The notes below the pieces were generated by a model. That model was not told where the DNA came from. It saw only the letters and a program-made list of their open reading frames with translations, and searched no databases. The translations under genes and the position numbers were made by a program. A stretch of DNA of 64,000 nt, from positions 3,095-67,094 of the forward strand of contig DASTXN010000171.1 of NCBI GenBank assembly GCA_035765515.1, written 5' to 3'. This document shows, piece after piece, positions 17,219 to 27,298 of this stretch (position 1 is its first letter; each line of letters begins with the position of its first letter). The DNA is from DASRSS01 sp035765515. GTDB taxonomy: Bacteria; Actinomycetota; Actinomycetes; Mycobacteriales; Jatrophihabitantaceae.

Positions 17219-20200
17219 GTGCCGGACATTCGCATCCAGCTCACCGGGACCGTCGGAGTGTTCGGCTGTCCGGATGCCGACCCCGGGCCGCCGGTCGGAG
17301 GTCAAGCTCTTCTGGTGCTGGGCATCCTGGTGCTGGAGCGGCATGCCGCGATCGCCCGCGAGCAGCTCGCATCTCTGGTGTGGCCGGACGGGCTGCCGCG
17401 CACCTGGGAACCTTCGCTGCGCGCATTGGTCAGTAAGGTGCGCGCGTTGTTCGGCGCGGTCGGAATCACCGATCCGCGCATCGTTTCCGCGGCGTTCGGC
17501 TGCTACCAGTTGCGGCTGCCGCCCGGCGTAGACGTGGACGTCGAGGCGGCCGCACGCACGCTCGCCGCCGCACGCGAGGCCGAGCAGACCGGCGATCACG
17601 ACGCCGCCGCGCGGCTTGCCGGGCAGGCGAGTCAGGTGCTGCGCCGGCCGCTGTTGTCCGGTGTCACCAGCGGCTGGGTGGAGGTGCGCCGCGCCGAGCT
17701 GCGCGGTGACCTGCTACGTGCCCTGACGCTGCAGGCGGCGGCCACGATCGCCACGGGTCGGCCGCGGGAGGCCGTCCCGCCGGCAGCGGAGGCCGCGGCA
17801 TTGGAGCCGTTCGACGAATCGGCGGCACGGTTGTTGATCACGGCGCACAGCCTGGCCGGTAATCGGGCGGAGGCGTTGCGTGTCTACGACGCGCTGCGGC
17901 ACCGGCTCGCTGACGACCTCGGTGTCGATCCGGACGCCGAGACGCAGGCCTGCTACCTGGCGCTGCTTCGCGAGACCGCGCCGGCTGCGCCACGCGCCGC
18001 CGCAGCACCGCCCCGGGCGCCGTTGCCGCCGGCGCTCGACCCGCGAGGCTCCCTCTTCGTCGGGCGCGTCACCGAGCTGGACTGGGTCCGGCGGCACTGG
18101 CGGGACGTGCTCGACGAGACCCCGGTCCTTGCGTTGGTGTCCGGCGAGGCGGGCATCGGAAAGACCCGGTTCGCCGCTGAGTGCGCGCAGGTCGTCTCCG
18201 ACTCCGGTGCGCGCGTCCTCTACGGGGGCTGCGAGCAGGACCTGACGTACCCCTTCGAGCCGTTCGCCCGCGCGCTCGCGGCATACGCCGACTCGCTTCC
18301 GGCGGATGACCTGACAGATGCGCTCGGCTCCCTCGCCGGCGAGCTGACGCGGCTGCTGCCGGGCCTGGCTGACCGGGTGCCCGGTCTCGCGCCTGCGGCG
18401 GCGACCGACCTGGCCACCAGCCGGTCCTGGCTCGTCGACGCGGTGTGCCAGGCGATCTCGGCGGCGGCGCGGCGAAGCCCGTTACTGCTTGTCATCGACG
18501 ACCTGCAGTGGAGTGGTCCGGCGACCCGGCAGGCCTTGCGCCGGTTGGTGGAGACCGTCCACACCGGACGGATCATGGTGATCGGGACGTGGCGTGGCGA
18601 TGACTACCACGCCGCGCTCGGCGACGTCATCGGCCGGGCGCGAGCGGCGTGGACGGTGGCGGAACTGCCGCTGTCCGGCCTGGGTCGCGACGAGGTCGCC
18701 GAACTCGCGACCGGCCTCCAACTGCCAGCCGCCGTTGCGGACGAGACGTACCGGCGCAGCGACGGCAACCCGCTGTTCGTCGGCCAACTGCTCCGTCACG
18801 TCGCCGCCGGCCACTCGGTGGACGACCTGCCGGGTACCGCGCGGGACAGCGTGTTCGCCACCGTTGCGGCCTTGCCGCCCGAAGTGCACACGGTGCTGTC
18901 CGCAGCAGCGGTCGTCGGCGACGAGGTGGACGTCGGGCTGCTGGTGGCGACGACCGGCTTGCCCGCGGACACCGTGGTCGACGCAATCGACGCCGCGCTC
19001 GGCAGCACCCTGCTCCGCGCCGACGTCGATGTGCCTGATCGCGTTCGCTTCACACACCACCTGGTGCGCTCGGCGCTGTACGACGAGCTGTCGGCCCCGC
19101 GCCGGTTGCTGCTGCATCAGCGGGTAGCGCACGCGCTGGAACGCCGGCCGGACGCGCAGTCACGCGTCATCGAACTCGCGGAGCACTTCTTCGCCGCCGC
19201 CCCGCTGCTCAGCGAGAGCGACGCCGCGATCCGGTACGGACGGCTGGCCGGCGAGCGGGCCGCGGCGGCGCTGGACTTCGAGCACGCCGCGCAGTACTAC
19301 CGGCGCGCGCTCGACCTGCTCGGCGATGCCCCCGATCTCGCCGCGCGCTGTGACCTGCGCCGTGCCTGCGGCGAGGCGCTCACTCGGCTGAGTCATCCGG
19401 CACAGCGGCAGTACCTGCTGGACGCGGCGGCGGACGCACGCGCGCTCGGCGACGCCGACCGGTTGGCACGAGTCGCGCTCGCCTTCGATATCCGCACCTA
19501 TCTGGCCACGCGTGACGAGGAACTCGTCGCGCTGCTCGAGGAAGCGCTCGACGCGCTCCCACGCCAGGCCACCGCGACCCGTGGCCGGTTGCAGGGCATG
19601 CTCGCCGTCGCGCTCATGTGGACTCCGGCGGAAGCCACCCGGCGCGTTCAACTCGTCGCCGAGGCAACCGAGACGTTGCGCGAGACGGCAGACCGCGCGG
19701 CCCTGGCGGCGCATCTCATGAACACCTACTTCACCCTGAGCAGCCCCGGCAGCGCGCGGTACGGACTCGATGTCGGCGACGAGCTGATCATGCTCGGCGA
19801 CGAGCTGAACCTGGCGGCCGCGCGGTGGCAAGGCCACATGGTGCGCTGCGACGCGCTTGCCCTCTCCGGCGACCTGGCGGCCTCCGAAGGCGAACTCGCG
19901 CTCGCTGAGACCAGCGTCGGGCTTACCCGCGAGCCGCGCAACGAGTTCGAGACCCGCTGCCGGCGGGTGTGTTTCACGATCCTGACAGGCGACGTCCGGG
20001 AGGCCGAGGCCCAGGCCCTCGCGCTCCACGAGTTCTCCCGGAGTGTCGACATCGGCGAATTGGTGATCGCCGCCACGCAAGCCGGCCAACTGCTGGCGAT
20101 CCGCGACATGCAGGGCCGTGCCGGCGAGCTCGTCGGCATGCTGGACATGATCGTCGAGCAGACGCCCGAGCTGCCACAGGTACTCGGCACGGCTGCGTTC

Positions 20201-20605
20201 ACCCGCGCGAGCGCGGGCCAGCGTGAGCGTGCCGCGGCGGCGCTGGACGGATACCTGCACGACCTCCGCGAACCGGTGCCGGGCGACGCGATGTGGCTGG
20301 CACATATCGGATACGCCTCCCGGGCGGCCGCGCTGCTCGGCCACGCCGCCGGAGCGGAGCGCGTCTACGAGTTCCTGCGCCCGTATTCAGGCAACTGGGT
20401 GTGGATCCTCTCCTCCTGCGGTGGGCCGGTCGACCTGCATCTCGGCCTGTGCGCGGCGACTGCGGGCCGCCGCGACGTCGCGCTCGGGCATCTCGAGCGC
20501 AGCATCGCGCAATGCCGCCGGAACCGGGCTCCTTACTGGCTCGCGATGGGTTCTGCGCAGGCCGACCGACTGCGCCCGGGCGAGCCCGCGCGCACGGCGC
20601 TGTAA
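17219..20605 (+). CDS. SARP-type transcriptional regulator with AAA/NTPase domain
   Basis: 1128 residues from GTG 17219 (MPDIRIQLTG), preceded by a GCAGGGGG ribosome site; upstream in-frame starts at 17153 and 17180 are possible. The N-terminus is a winged-helix OmpR-type DNA-binding domain (EQLASLVWPDGLPRTWEPSL, RALVSKVRALFG), followed by the BTAD helical domain ending ADDLGVDPDAETQACYLALL. Around residue 307 lies Walker A SGEAGIGKTRF and near 422 Walker B LLLVIDDLQWSG. The C-terminal half is helical, TPR-like. SARP-STAND regulators activate secondary metabolite or secretion genes. The exported-protein operon beginning 84 bp downstream is the obvious candidate target. Confidence 0.88.
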   Translation: MPDIRIQLTGTVGVFGCPDADPGPPVGGQALLVLGILVLERHAAIAREQLASLVWPDGLPRTWEPSLRALVSKVRALFGAVGITDPRIVSAAFGCYQLRLPPGVDVDVEAAARTLAAAREAEQTGDHDAAARLAGQASQVLRRPLLSGVTSGWVEVRRAELRGDLLRALTLQAAATIATGRPREAVPPAAEAAALEPFDESAARLLITAHSLAGNRAEALRVYDALRHRLADDLGVDPDAETQACYLALLRETAPAAPRAAAAPPRAPLPPALDPRGSLFVGRVTELDWVRRHWRDVLDETPVLALVSGEAGIGKTRFAAECAQVVSDSGARVLYGGCEQDLTYPFEPFARALAAYADSLPADDLTDALGSLAGELTRLLPGLADRVPGLAPAAATDLATSRSWLVDAVCQAISAAARRSPLLLVIDDLQWSGPATRQALRRLVETVHTGRIMVIGTWRGDDYHAALGDVIGRARAAWTVAELPLSGLGRDEVAELATGLQLPAAVADETYRRSDGNPLFVGQLLRHVAAGHSVDDLPGTARDSVFATVAALPPEVHTVLSAAAVVGDEVDVGLLVATTGLPADTVVDAIDAALGSTLLRADVDVPDRVRFTHHLVRSALYDELSAPRRLLLHQRVAHALERRPDAQSRVIELAEHFFAAAPLLSESDAAIRYGRLAGERAAAALDFEHAAQYYRRALDLLGDAPDLAARCDLRRACGEALTRLSHPAQRQYLLDAAADARALGDADRLARVALAFDIRTYLATRDEELVALLEEALDALPRQATATRGRLQGMLAVALMWTPAEATRRVQLVAEATETLRETADRAALAAHLMNTYFTLSSPGSARYGLDVGDELIMLGDELNLAAARWQGHMVRCDALALSGDLAASEGELALAETSVGLTREPRNEFETRCRRVCFTILTGDVREAEAQALALHEFSRSVDIGELVIAATQAGQLLAIRDMQGRAGELVGMLDMIVEQTPELPQVLGTAAFTRASAGQRERAAAALDGYLHDLREPVPGDAMWLAHIGYASRAAALLGHAAGAERVYEFLRPYSGNWVWILSSCGGPVDLHLGLCAATAGRRDVALGHLERSIAQCRRNRAPYWLAMGSAQADRLRPGEPARTAL

Positions 20606-20689
20606 CGCCACGGCTGCGATTCGCCTGCGCTCGGCCTGCATCCGGCTCCTACGCTGCCCCCGCGTCGATCAAGGACGAGGGAGATCGCC

Positions 20690-23600
20690 ATGGCCTACCG
20701 GTTGCGCAAGACCGAAGCACTGCTGGCGGCAGGCGCGTTGGCGGTGCTCGGCATGGCCGCGGTGACCGCCGGGGCCGCGGCCGACACGAACGTCAACGAC
20801 GTCACGTTCTACTTCCCGGGCACGCTGGACTACGTCACGAACGTGGCCGGCGGGTTCAACCCGTGCGGCGACGTGGGCTATCAGCAACTGCCGGTGCTGA
20901 AACGCATCGACACCGCGAAGGACGACCCAGAGGGAGGCGGTGTCGACCTCTACGGCGGGCCCGGGGACCAGACCAACGAGGGCAACTACCCGGATGCGCA
21001 ACTGGTGAAGTTCACGCCGACCAACGACCTGGGCCCCGGCGCCACCGTGACGATCACGATGCCGCACCCGGTCGAGCAGTACGCACCGTCCGGGGAGGTC
21101 CTGCCGGACGCGACCGTGCCGAAGTCGACGCTCGCTCCGAACCAGGTGGAGACCGGCACAACGATGTCCGACCCGGTGTTCGTCCCGGCCGGTGCGGACC
21201 CGTCCGACACCGATGCGCACTGGGACGTCACGGTCACGCCGCCGTCCGGCACCTCGGCGCAGGTCGACCTCGACCTCCTCGACGCGTACGACCCGGTAGC
21301 CGGTACCAGCGCGAACGACCAGACCGACTCGAACACGGTGAGCGGTGCGCACCCGAGCGTCACCTTCCACATCAGCGACAGCGCCGACGCGAATGAGGAC
21401 GTGTTGATCGAGGCGAAGGTCGGCGGCGTGCCGGTAGACCAGACCAAGGACATCAAATTTGGCTCGCCCGTCGTTCCGGAGGACGCCTGCCAGGGTTACA
21501 ACGGTGACAACGAGAGTCCGACGGGCAGCGCGGACAACGGGTTCAGCTACGCGTTCATCTACAACGGCTATGCGTTCCCGCTGCCCGATGCGGACGTCAG
21601 CCTCAGTTCGGCATCCAACCAGGCGACCGCCAGCCTCCGCGTGCCAGAGGGCGTGACGTTCGATCACGGTACCGACCTGTACGTGGTCGCGTTGGGTGCC
21701 GTTTCGCCGCCCGGTGGTACCTACCCGGCCGGCGCCTTCTCGGTGTCGACGAGCGCGGATCCCATCCCGGAGTCTCCTAGTAAGGACATCACGTACGCAG
21801 CGAACCTGAACGTCGACGGGAACACCGGCGCGGACGTCGGCGCCTCGTCCCTCGCCGTGTCGCCGACGCGGGCGCAGGTCAGCGACAACGGCGGCCCGAC
21901 GGCAACCGCCACGGTCAACGACAAGTACCACAACCCGATCAAAGACAAGACCGTCGAGATGTTCCAGGGCACCGCGACCCACGCCCAGTTCACGCCGCTC
22001 GTCCCACCGAGCGACGGTGCGCTCCCGCAGAGCGGCGCCGACGGGACCGTCGCCTACACGGTCACCGACACCTGCGCGGAGACCGTGGACGCGCGGGCAT
22101 TCGACGTCGACGACAGCGACCTGAAGTCGAGCGACAACCTGCAGGGCAACGTGCAACTCGGGTCCGACCAGTTGGTCACGTTCACCGCCGCCCCACCCGT
22201 GCAGCCGAGCCTGTCCGTCGCCAACCCCGAGTGCGGCGGGAACCAGGTTTCCTCGATCCAGGTCGACAGCGCGACGGCGCCGGCCGACGGGCAGGGCGTG
22301 GACACCGTGACAATCACCCTCGTCGACCGGTTCGGCAACCCGGACGCTCGTCACGCGGTCGTCCTCAGCCCGTCCAGCACCAGCACGACAGGCACGCACG
22401 CGTCTGCCAGCCCGGCAGCCGGCTACGCGGGCACACTGTGCGGGACGGTCGCCGACGAGGGCTGCTCGGACAGCAACGGGGTCGTGAAGTTCGAAATCAC
22501 CGACACCACCGCGGAGACCGTGAACCTCGGCGTCACCGACACCACCGCGGCGGTCACCTGGCCGGCCGGCGGCAGCGCCGATCCGCGCGACTACGCGCAG
22601 GTGACCTTCGAGCCGGTCGACGCGAACGCGTCCACCGTCGTCGCCAACCCGACGACCGCCCCGGCCGACGGCGCGCACGCCTCGATCGTCACCGTGACAT
22701 TGAAGGATGCCACCGGGCAGCCGTTCGCCGGCCGGCTCGTGGCCGTCGCGCCCGACCCGGCCACCGCCCCGTCCGGCGACACGTCTGTAGTGACCGCCGT
22801 TGCCCCAGCCGCGAACTCCACCACCGAGGCGAGGACGGGCGCGGACGGCACCGCGCAGTTCTACGTGGCCGACGACACGGCCAACGAGGACGTGGACTAC
22901 CAGGCCACCGTGCTACTCGACGACCTCGTGGTCACGCAACGCGCGACGATCCACTGGGTCACCGGCGGTGCATCGCTCTCGGCCAGCACAGGAAACGTTG
23001 TCGCCGACGGTTCGGACGGGTCGGTGCTCACCTTCCGGCTCCGCGCTCCTGGCGGCGCACCACTGGTCGACGAGCCGGTGACGCTGACGAGCAAGCCGGC
23101 CGGCGGCACAACCTCGACGGTCGGCACCTCGACAACCGACGGAAACGGTGAGGCGCTGTTCGTGGTCACCGGTACGACTCCGGGGACGGTCTCCTACACG
23201 GCGACGTCGACGTTCGCGACGACGGACCAGTGCCCGAGCGTCCCCTTCGACGGCGCGACCTGTACGGTGACCGCCGGGCCGGTGAACATCACGTTCGTCC
23301 CGAAGCCGGCCTCGTTCACGCTCACCGCCAGCCCAGCGCAGGTGCCCGCCGACGGCACGTCCATCTCGCAGCTGAGCGTGCAGGCACTCGACGCGGATGG
23401 GCACCCGATCAACGGGTTGCCGGTCCGGCTGGTCGCCACCGGCATCACCGCAGCGACCACCGGCGGGCCCACCACTAACCCGGCGGACGGGCTGGCACCG
23501 GTCACCACCGGGCTGGACGGCACCGCCACGTTCGCCGTCAAGAGCGCCGACGCGGAGAAGGTCACCTTCGACGCGCAGTACCTGTCCACGAGTTACACGA

Positions 23601-25264
23601 TCAGCGCCGGCTCCGCCATCGCCCACCCGGCGTGGACGGCCTCCGGCGGCGCCGACAGCACCGTCTCCGTGAAGTTCGCGATGACCGAGGCGCAGGCGTC
23701 CACGATCACCGCCGCGCCCGGCACCGCGATCGCCGACGGCAGTTCGACGATCACCGTGACCGTCAGTCTCTGCACGGTCGCGATCTGCGGCGACCCGAGC
23801 GGCCTCGCCGAGCCGATCAGCGGGCACCCAGTGCTGCTACGCGGCGGTTCGGGATCGACGACGATCACCCCGACGTCCTCACCCGCCGGCAGCACGGACG
23901 GCACCGGGACGGTGACCTTTGCGGTCACGGACATCCAACCGGAAACGCTGACGCTGTACGCGCAGGACGCGGAAACCGGCGTGATCACCCGGGCGCACGT
24001 GTCGATCACCTTCGAGAAGACCGAGTCGGACGCCTCGACGGTGACGGCCGCGCCGAGCGCGGTGCCGGCCGGCGGCCCCACCACCACGGTCACCGTCACG
24101 TTGCGGCAGTGGGACGGCACCGAGTACGCGCCGATCGCCGGCCACCAGGTGACGCTGCACACCGGTTCCACCACGACGCACGTCGCGCCGTCCTCGGCCA
24201 GCACCGATTCTGGCGGCGTCGCAACGTTCACCGTCTGGGACAGCGCGGTGGAGACCGTGCACCTCACCGCCAGCGACGGCGGCACCAGACTCAGCTCGTC
24301 GGTGACCGTCCAGTTCGTCGCGACCGAGTCCAACCAGTCCAGCCTGGTCGCGAACCCTGCGTCGACGCCTGCCCAAGGCGCGCCGATCACGCTCACCGTC
24401 ACGCTCGTGGACGGCAACGGCCAACCGCTGACCGGCCACCAGGTGAGCATCGGGAACACCACGCCGACGACCACCGTCGCGCCGCTGCTCACCGGCGGCT
24501 ACACCGACTCGTACGGCCGCGCACAGTTCGCCGTCAGGGACAGCGCGGTCGAGATCGAGACCGTCACTGCAACCGACACCTCGGCCAGCCCCGCCGTCCA
24601 GCTCGTGCAGCGCGCGACGCTCTCGTTCATCACCGACGAGGCGAACCAGTCCTCGATCGCCGCCAGTCCCGCGGTACTGCCCGCCGGGGGGCCGACGACC
24701 ACCGTCACCGTCACGCTGCACGACGCCGGCGGCTACCCGCTGACCGGCCACCAGGTCGCGCTGTCCTCGCCCTCCAGCACGGTCAGCGGCACGCCGACCC
24801 TCGCCACCACGGACGGCGCCGGGCAGGCACAGTTCACCGTCACCGACCCTGCCGTCGACGCCGCGGTGCTCACGGCCACGGACCGGACCACCGGCGCGGT
24901 CGTGGACCAGACGGTGACGGTGACGTTCGTGCCCGACGAGGCCAACCAGTCCACCGCCACGGCCAGCACCAACCTGCAAGTGGTGCGCAAGGACGTCACC
25001 GTCACCGTCGTCCTGCTCGACGCGAACGGCAACCCGATCTCCGGCCACACCGTCACGCTCGCGACCGGCTCGGGCAACGCCGTCTACTGCCCCGTCGGCT
25101 GGTCGAAGCCGTGCAAGCAGTCCGTCAACGCCACCACCGACGCGACAGGGACGGTGCGATACGTCCTCACCGACCCGACACCGGAGCGACTGGCAATACG
25201 GGTCGCCGACGCTACAACCGGCGTGACCCTGTACGCCACGCTCATAGTCACCTTCGCCAAGTAA
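20690..25264 (+). CDS. secreted giant protein with about ten Ig-like (Big_1/invasin-type) repeats
   Basis: 1524 residues. Signal peptide: TEALLAAGALAVLGMAAVTA with a likely cut after AGAAA. Residues 30-375 form a unique N-terminal region with DVTFYFPGTLDYVTNVAGGF near its start. From about 383 to the end there are roughly ten Ig-like repeats of 100-140 residues, each opening with a pattern like STVTAAPSAVPAGG and containing TVTLxDxxGxPLTGHQV; the last four are most alike. There is no LPxTG, C-terminal TM or SLH domain. A GACGAGGGAG ribosome site precedes ATG 20690. First gene of a three-gene exported operon. Possibly an extracellular fibre or adhesin; function unknown. Confidence 0.85.
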   Translation: MAYRLRKTEALLAAGALAVLGMAAVTAGAAADTNVNDVTFYFPGTLDYVTNVAGGFNPCGDVGYQQLPVLKRIDTAKDDPEGGGVDLYGGPGDQTNEGNYPDAQLVKFTPTNDLGPGATVTITMPHPVEQYAPSGEVLPDATVPKSTLAPNQVETGTTMSDPVFVPAGADPSDTDAHWDVTVTPPSGTSAQVDLDLLDAYDPVAGTSANDQTDSNTVSGAHPSVTFHISDSADANEDVLIEAKVGGVPVDQTKDIKFGSPVVPEDACQGYNGDNESPTGSADNGFSYAFIYNGYAFPLPDADVSLSSASNQATASLRVPEGVTFDHGTDLYVVALGAVSPPGGTYPAGAFSVSTSADPIPESPSKDITYAANLNVDGNTGADVGASSLAVSPTRAQVSDNGGPTATATVNDKYHNPIKDKTVEMFQGTATHAQFTPLVPPSDGALPQSGADGTVAYTVTDTCAETVDARAFDVDDSDLKSSDNLQGNVQLGSDQLVTFTAAPPVQPSLSVANPECGGNQVSSIQVDSATAPADGQGVDTVTITLVDRFGNPDARHAVVLSPSSTSTTGTHASASPAAGYAGTLCGTVADEGCSDSNGVVKFEITDTTAETVNLGVTDTTAAVTWPAGGSADPRDYAQVTFEPVDANASTVVANPTTAPADGAHASIVTVTLKDATGQPFAGRLVAVAPDPATAPSGDTSVVTAVAPAANSTTEARTGADGTAQFYVADDTANEDVDYQATVLLDDLVVTQRATIHWVTGGASLSASTGNVVADGSDGSVLTFRLRAPGGAPLVDEPVTLTSKPAGGTTSTVGTSTTDGNGEALFVVTGTTPGTVSYTATSTFATTDQCPSVPFDGATCTVTAGPVNITFVPKPASFTLTASPAQVPADGTSISQLSVQALDADGHPINGLPVRLVATGITAATTGGPTTNPADGLAPVTTGLDGTATFAVKSADAEKVTFDAQYLSTSYTISAGSAIAHPAWTASGGADSTVSVKFAMTEAQASTITAAPGTAIADGSSTITVTVSLCTVAICGDPSGLAEPISGHPVLLRGGSGSTTITPTSSPAGSTDGTGTVTFAVTDIQPETLTLYAQDAETGVITRAHVSITFEKTESDASTVTAAPSAVPAGGPTTTVTVTLRQWDGTEYAPIAGHQVTLHTGSTTTHVAPSSASTDSGGVATFTVWDSAVETVHLTASDGGTRLSSSVTVQFVATESNQSSLVANPASTPAQGAPITLTVTLVDGNGQPLTGHQVSIGNTTPTTTVAPLLTGGYTDSYGRAQFAVRDSAVEIETVTATDTSASPAVQLVQRATLSFITDEANQSSIAASPAVLPAGGPTTTVTVTLHDAGGYPLTGHQVALSSPSSTVSGTPTLATTDGAGQAQFTVTDPAVDAAVLTATDRTTGAVVDQTVTVTFVPDEANQSTATASTNLQVVRKDVTVTVVLLDANGNPISGHTVTLATGSGNAVYCPVGWSKPCKQSVNATTDATGTVRYVLTDPTPERLAIRVADATTGVTLYATLIVTFAK

Positions 25265-25280
25265 GCGCCGAGGAGCCATC

Positions 25281-26804
25281 GTGAACAGCGCACCCAGACA
25301 CGCAACCCACCGGCTTCCCGGAGCGCGCTGGCAGCGGCCGGCCAAGTATCTGGTTGCCGTCGCCCTGCCGGTAGCACTGCTGCTCGGCGTGACACCGAGC
25401 AGCACCGCCGACACGACACCGACCGACACGAGCTCCGGCACGACGACCACTACGACGACCAGCACGCCCCCGCCGTCGCTGCCGCCGGCGCCGGACGGCT
25501 TCGCGGACCAGATGGTCGCGGTCTACCAGGCGGAGTACGACGCGGCCGGCGCGCTCGGACAGGCCGACGGGCTGCAGAGCGTCGCGACCTACCAGCAGCA
25601 GGTCGCGACGATGACCCCTGACGACCTCGCCGCGATGTACTACGCGACGCAGCAGTACCCGCAGTGGGCGCAGCTGCCGGAACTGCTCGACACGATCACC
25701 GCCGATGCCACCGCGCCGGCACCCAACGCCGCCCTCGTCCGACCACTGACCGAAACCACCCCGTCGCCGGACGCCACCACCGTCACCGACAAGTCGTGCC
25801 CGTTCAGCGACATCCCCACTTCGGCAATCTTCGCCGCGGAGATCACCCTCGACGTCGCCAACGGCACCCACGAAACGCTGGACGCACTCGAGTCGGCCGG
25901 CATCGAGGGGGAGGCGTTCAAGCCCGCGGCCGTGGCCTCGGTCGTCGTGGCGATCGCGGCGGAGATCGTGCACAGCACGCTGGAATACCTGCACGACACG
26001 TTCCTCGAGTGCTTCTCCGAAAATCAGGCCGAGCGGCTGAAGAACGTCGACGAGACGACGGTCGAGACGTACAACCTGCTCGCCAACCTGGCCGGCACCG
26101 TCGCCGACATCAAGACCGACACCGGGACGATCGAAACGAACGTCGAACAAGTGTCGACCAAGATCGACACCATGGAGCAGAGCCTGGCACAGGAGATCAG
26201 CGACGAGCTGGACAAGGTCCAGAGCACGGTCGGCAGCGACACGCAGCTGAACTCGACGCTGCTTCAGACCCTGCAGACCGCGGTGCAGCAGAACGACACC
26301 GTGCTGCAACAGCTGATGAGCTCGAACACCAAGACCGTCGTCAGCGAGGTCGACAAGGACACGTCCACCGTGCAGGGCTCGCTGTCGCAGACGGAAGCGC
26401 ACCTGATCGCCGAGGTGGACAAACAGGCGCAGAGCCTGAGCAGCCTGGTCACCCAGGCGCAGCAGCAGCTCAGCAACTCCATCAACAGCGGCTTCGACAC
26501 TCAGCAGCAGAACTACCTCGCCAACCTGAAGCTGACGATCGAGAACGCGCTCGCCAACGGTGTCAACGTCGTGGAGTTCTCGCTGCCCGCGTCAAAGGGC
26601 GGCTATCTGGACGCGAAACCGGTCGGCGTGCAGGAGGTCGTCACCGACGACATGAACGCCTACCAGCAGCTGGGGATCAGCGTGCCGACGACCGCGCTCA
26701 ACAACTTCAATCAAGCCAACTCGCAACTCGGCGCCGGCCAGTACCTAGCGGCCTACGGCAGCTACATCAAGGCGTATCAAGCACTGAAGCCGACCGGATC
26801 ATGA
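25281..26804 (+). CDS. exported coiled-coil protein of unknown function
   Basis: 507 residues, 16 nt after the Ig-repeat gene. A long basic N-region and hydrophobic core (YLVAVALPVALLLGV) suggest a signal peptide, then a Thr/Pro-rich linker. Residues about 230-430 are strongly helical, rich in Gln/Asp/Thr/Ser heptads (IKTDTGTIETNVEQVSTKID; LSQTEAHLIAEVDKQAQSLS), predicting a long coiled coil. An Ala/Val hydrophobic helix AAVASVVVAIAAEIVHSTLE sits before it. Only two Cys in the mature part (in SCPFSD and LECFSE), possibly a disulfide. I do not recognise a family. The stop overlaps the next gene by 4 nt. Confidence 0.75.
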   Translation: MNSAPRHATHRLPGARWQRPAKYLVAVALPVALLLGVTPSSTADTTPTDTSSGTTTTTTTSTPPPSLPPAPDGFADQMVAVYQAEYDAAGALGQADGLQSVATYQQQVATMTPDDLAAMYYATQQYPQWAQLPELLDTITADATAPAPNAALVRPLTETTPSPDATTVTDKSCPFSDIPTSAIFAAEITLDVANGTHETLDALESAGIEGEAFKPAAVASVVVAIAAEIVHSTLEYLHDTFLECFSENQAERLKNVDETTVETYNLLANLAGTVADIKTDTGTIETNVEQVSTKIDTMEQSLAQEISDELDKVQSTVGSDTQLNSTLLQTLQTAVQQNDTVLQQLMSSNTKTVVSEVDKDTSTVQGSLSQTEAHLIAEVDKQAQSLSSLVTQAQQQLSNSINSGFDTQQQNYLANLKLTIENALANGVNVVEFSLPASKGGYLDAKPVGVQEVVTDDMNAYQQLGISVPTTALNNFNQANSQLGAGQYLAAYGSYIKAYQALKPTGS

Positions 26805-27241
26805 ACGCGCGACGCAATATCGGCGCACTCCTCGCGGCGATGGTCGCGGGACTCGCGCTGACCGCCTGCAGCGGCCACCAGGCGGCCGGCAAACTGGATC
26901 TGGGCTCGGCGCGAACGCTGTCGTGCCCGGCCGCGATCCCAGCAGCCAAGCGGCACCCAGAAGCGGTACTCACCCGAGTCTTCGCGGTGACCGGGCCGAA
27001 GCAGGCGAGCTACACGCTCGGCTGGCAGCTCGTCCCGTTCCGCGGCCCCGACCGCACCTACCAGCTCGGGAAGGACGGCAACCTGCTCGCGCTCCAGCCC
27101 GTCGGCGGTGGCAAACCGCTCGGCTACGGCACCGGCGCGGTCACCGTGTCCGGCAATCCGAACGCCGGGACGATTGATGCGGTCGTCCGGCTCACCACCG
27201 GGCGCAAGATCGCGGTCCACGGCGCCTGGCGCTGTGGGTAG
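26801..27241 (+). CDS. small lipoprotein, unknown function
   Basis: 146 residues starting at MNARRNIGALLAAMVAGLAL with a lipobox LTAC, so predicted to be lipidated at Cys24 and membrane-anchored on the outer face. The rest is about 120 residues with VRLTTGRKIAVHGAWRCG at the end; Cys in LSCPAAI and WRCG may pair. ATG overlaps the previous stop (ATGA, 26801-26804), so translation is coupled with the coiled-coil protein. Third gene of the exported operon. No family recognised. Confidence 0.75.
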   Translation: MNARRNIGALLAAMVAGLALTACSGHQAAGKLDLGSARTLSCPAAIPAAKRHPEAVLTRVFAVTGPKQASYTLGWQLVPFRGPDRTYQLGKDGNLLALQPVGGGKPLGYGTGAVTVSGNPNAGTIDAVVRLTTGRKIAVHGAWRCG

Positions 27242-27298
27242 CGGCGGACACGCAACGGCGAGGACCATAGCCAGCCGAGTTGTGCCCCGGGCTGAAGG

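Noticed and set aside
20669..22678. Minus-strand 669-codon open frame opposite the Ig-repeat gene
   Set aside because: Low-complexity Arg/Val/Gly product in the frame opposite a clear secreted protein with signal peptide and repeats.
20690..25264. CRISPR-like repetition in the Ig-repeat gene
   Set aside because: Repeat units are about 300 bp, coding and diverged; they are protein domains, not spacers.
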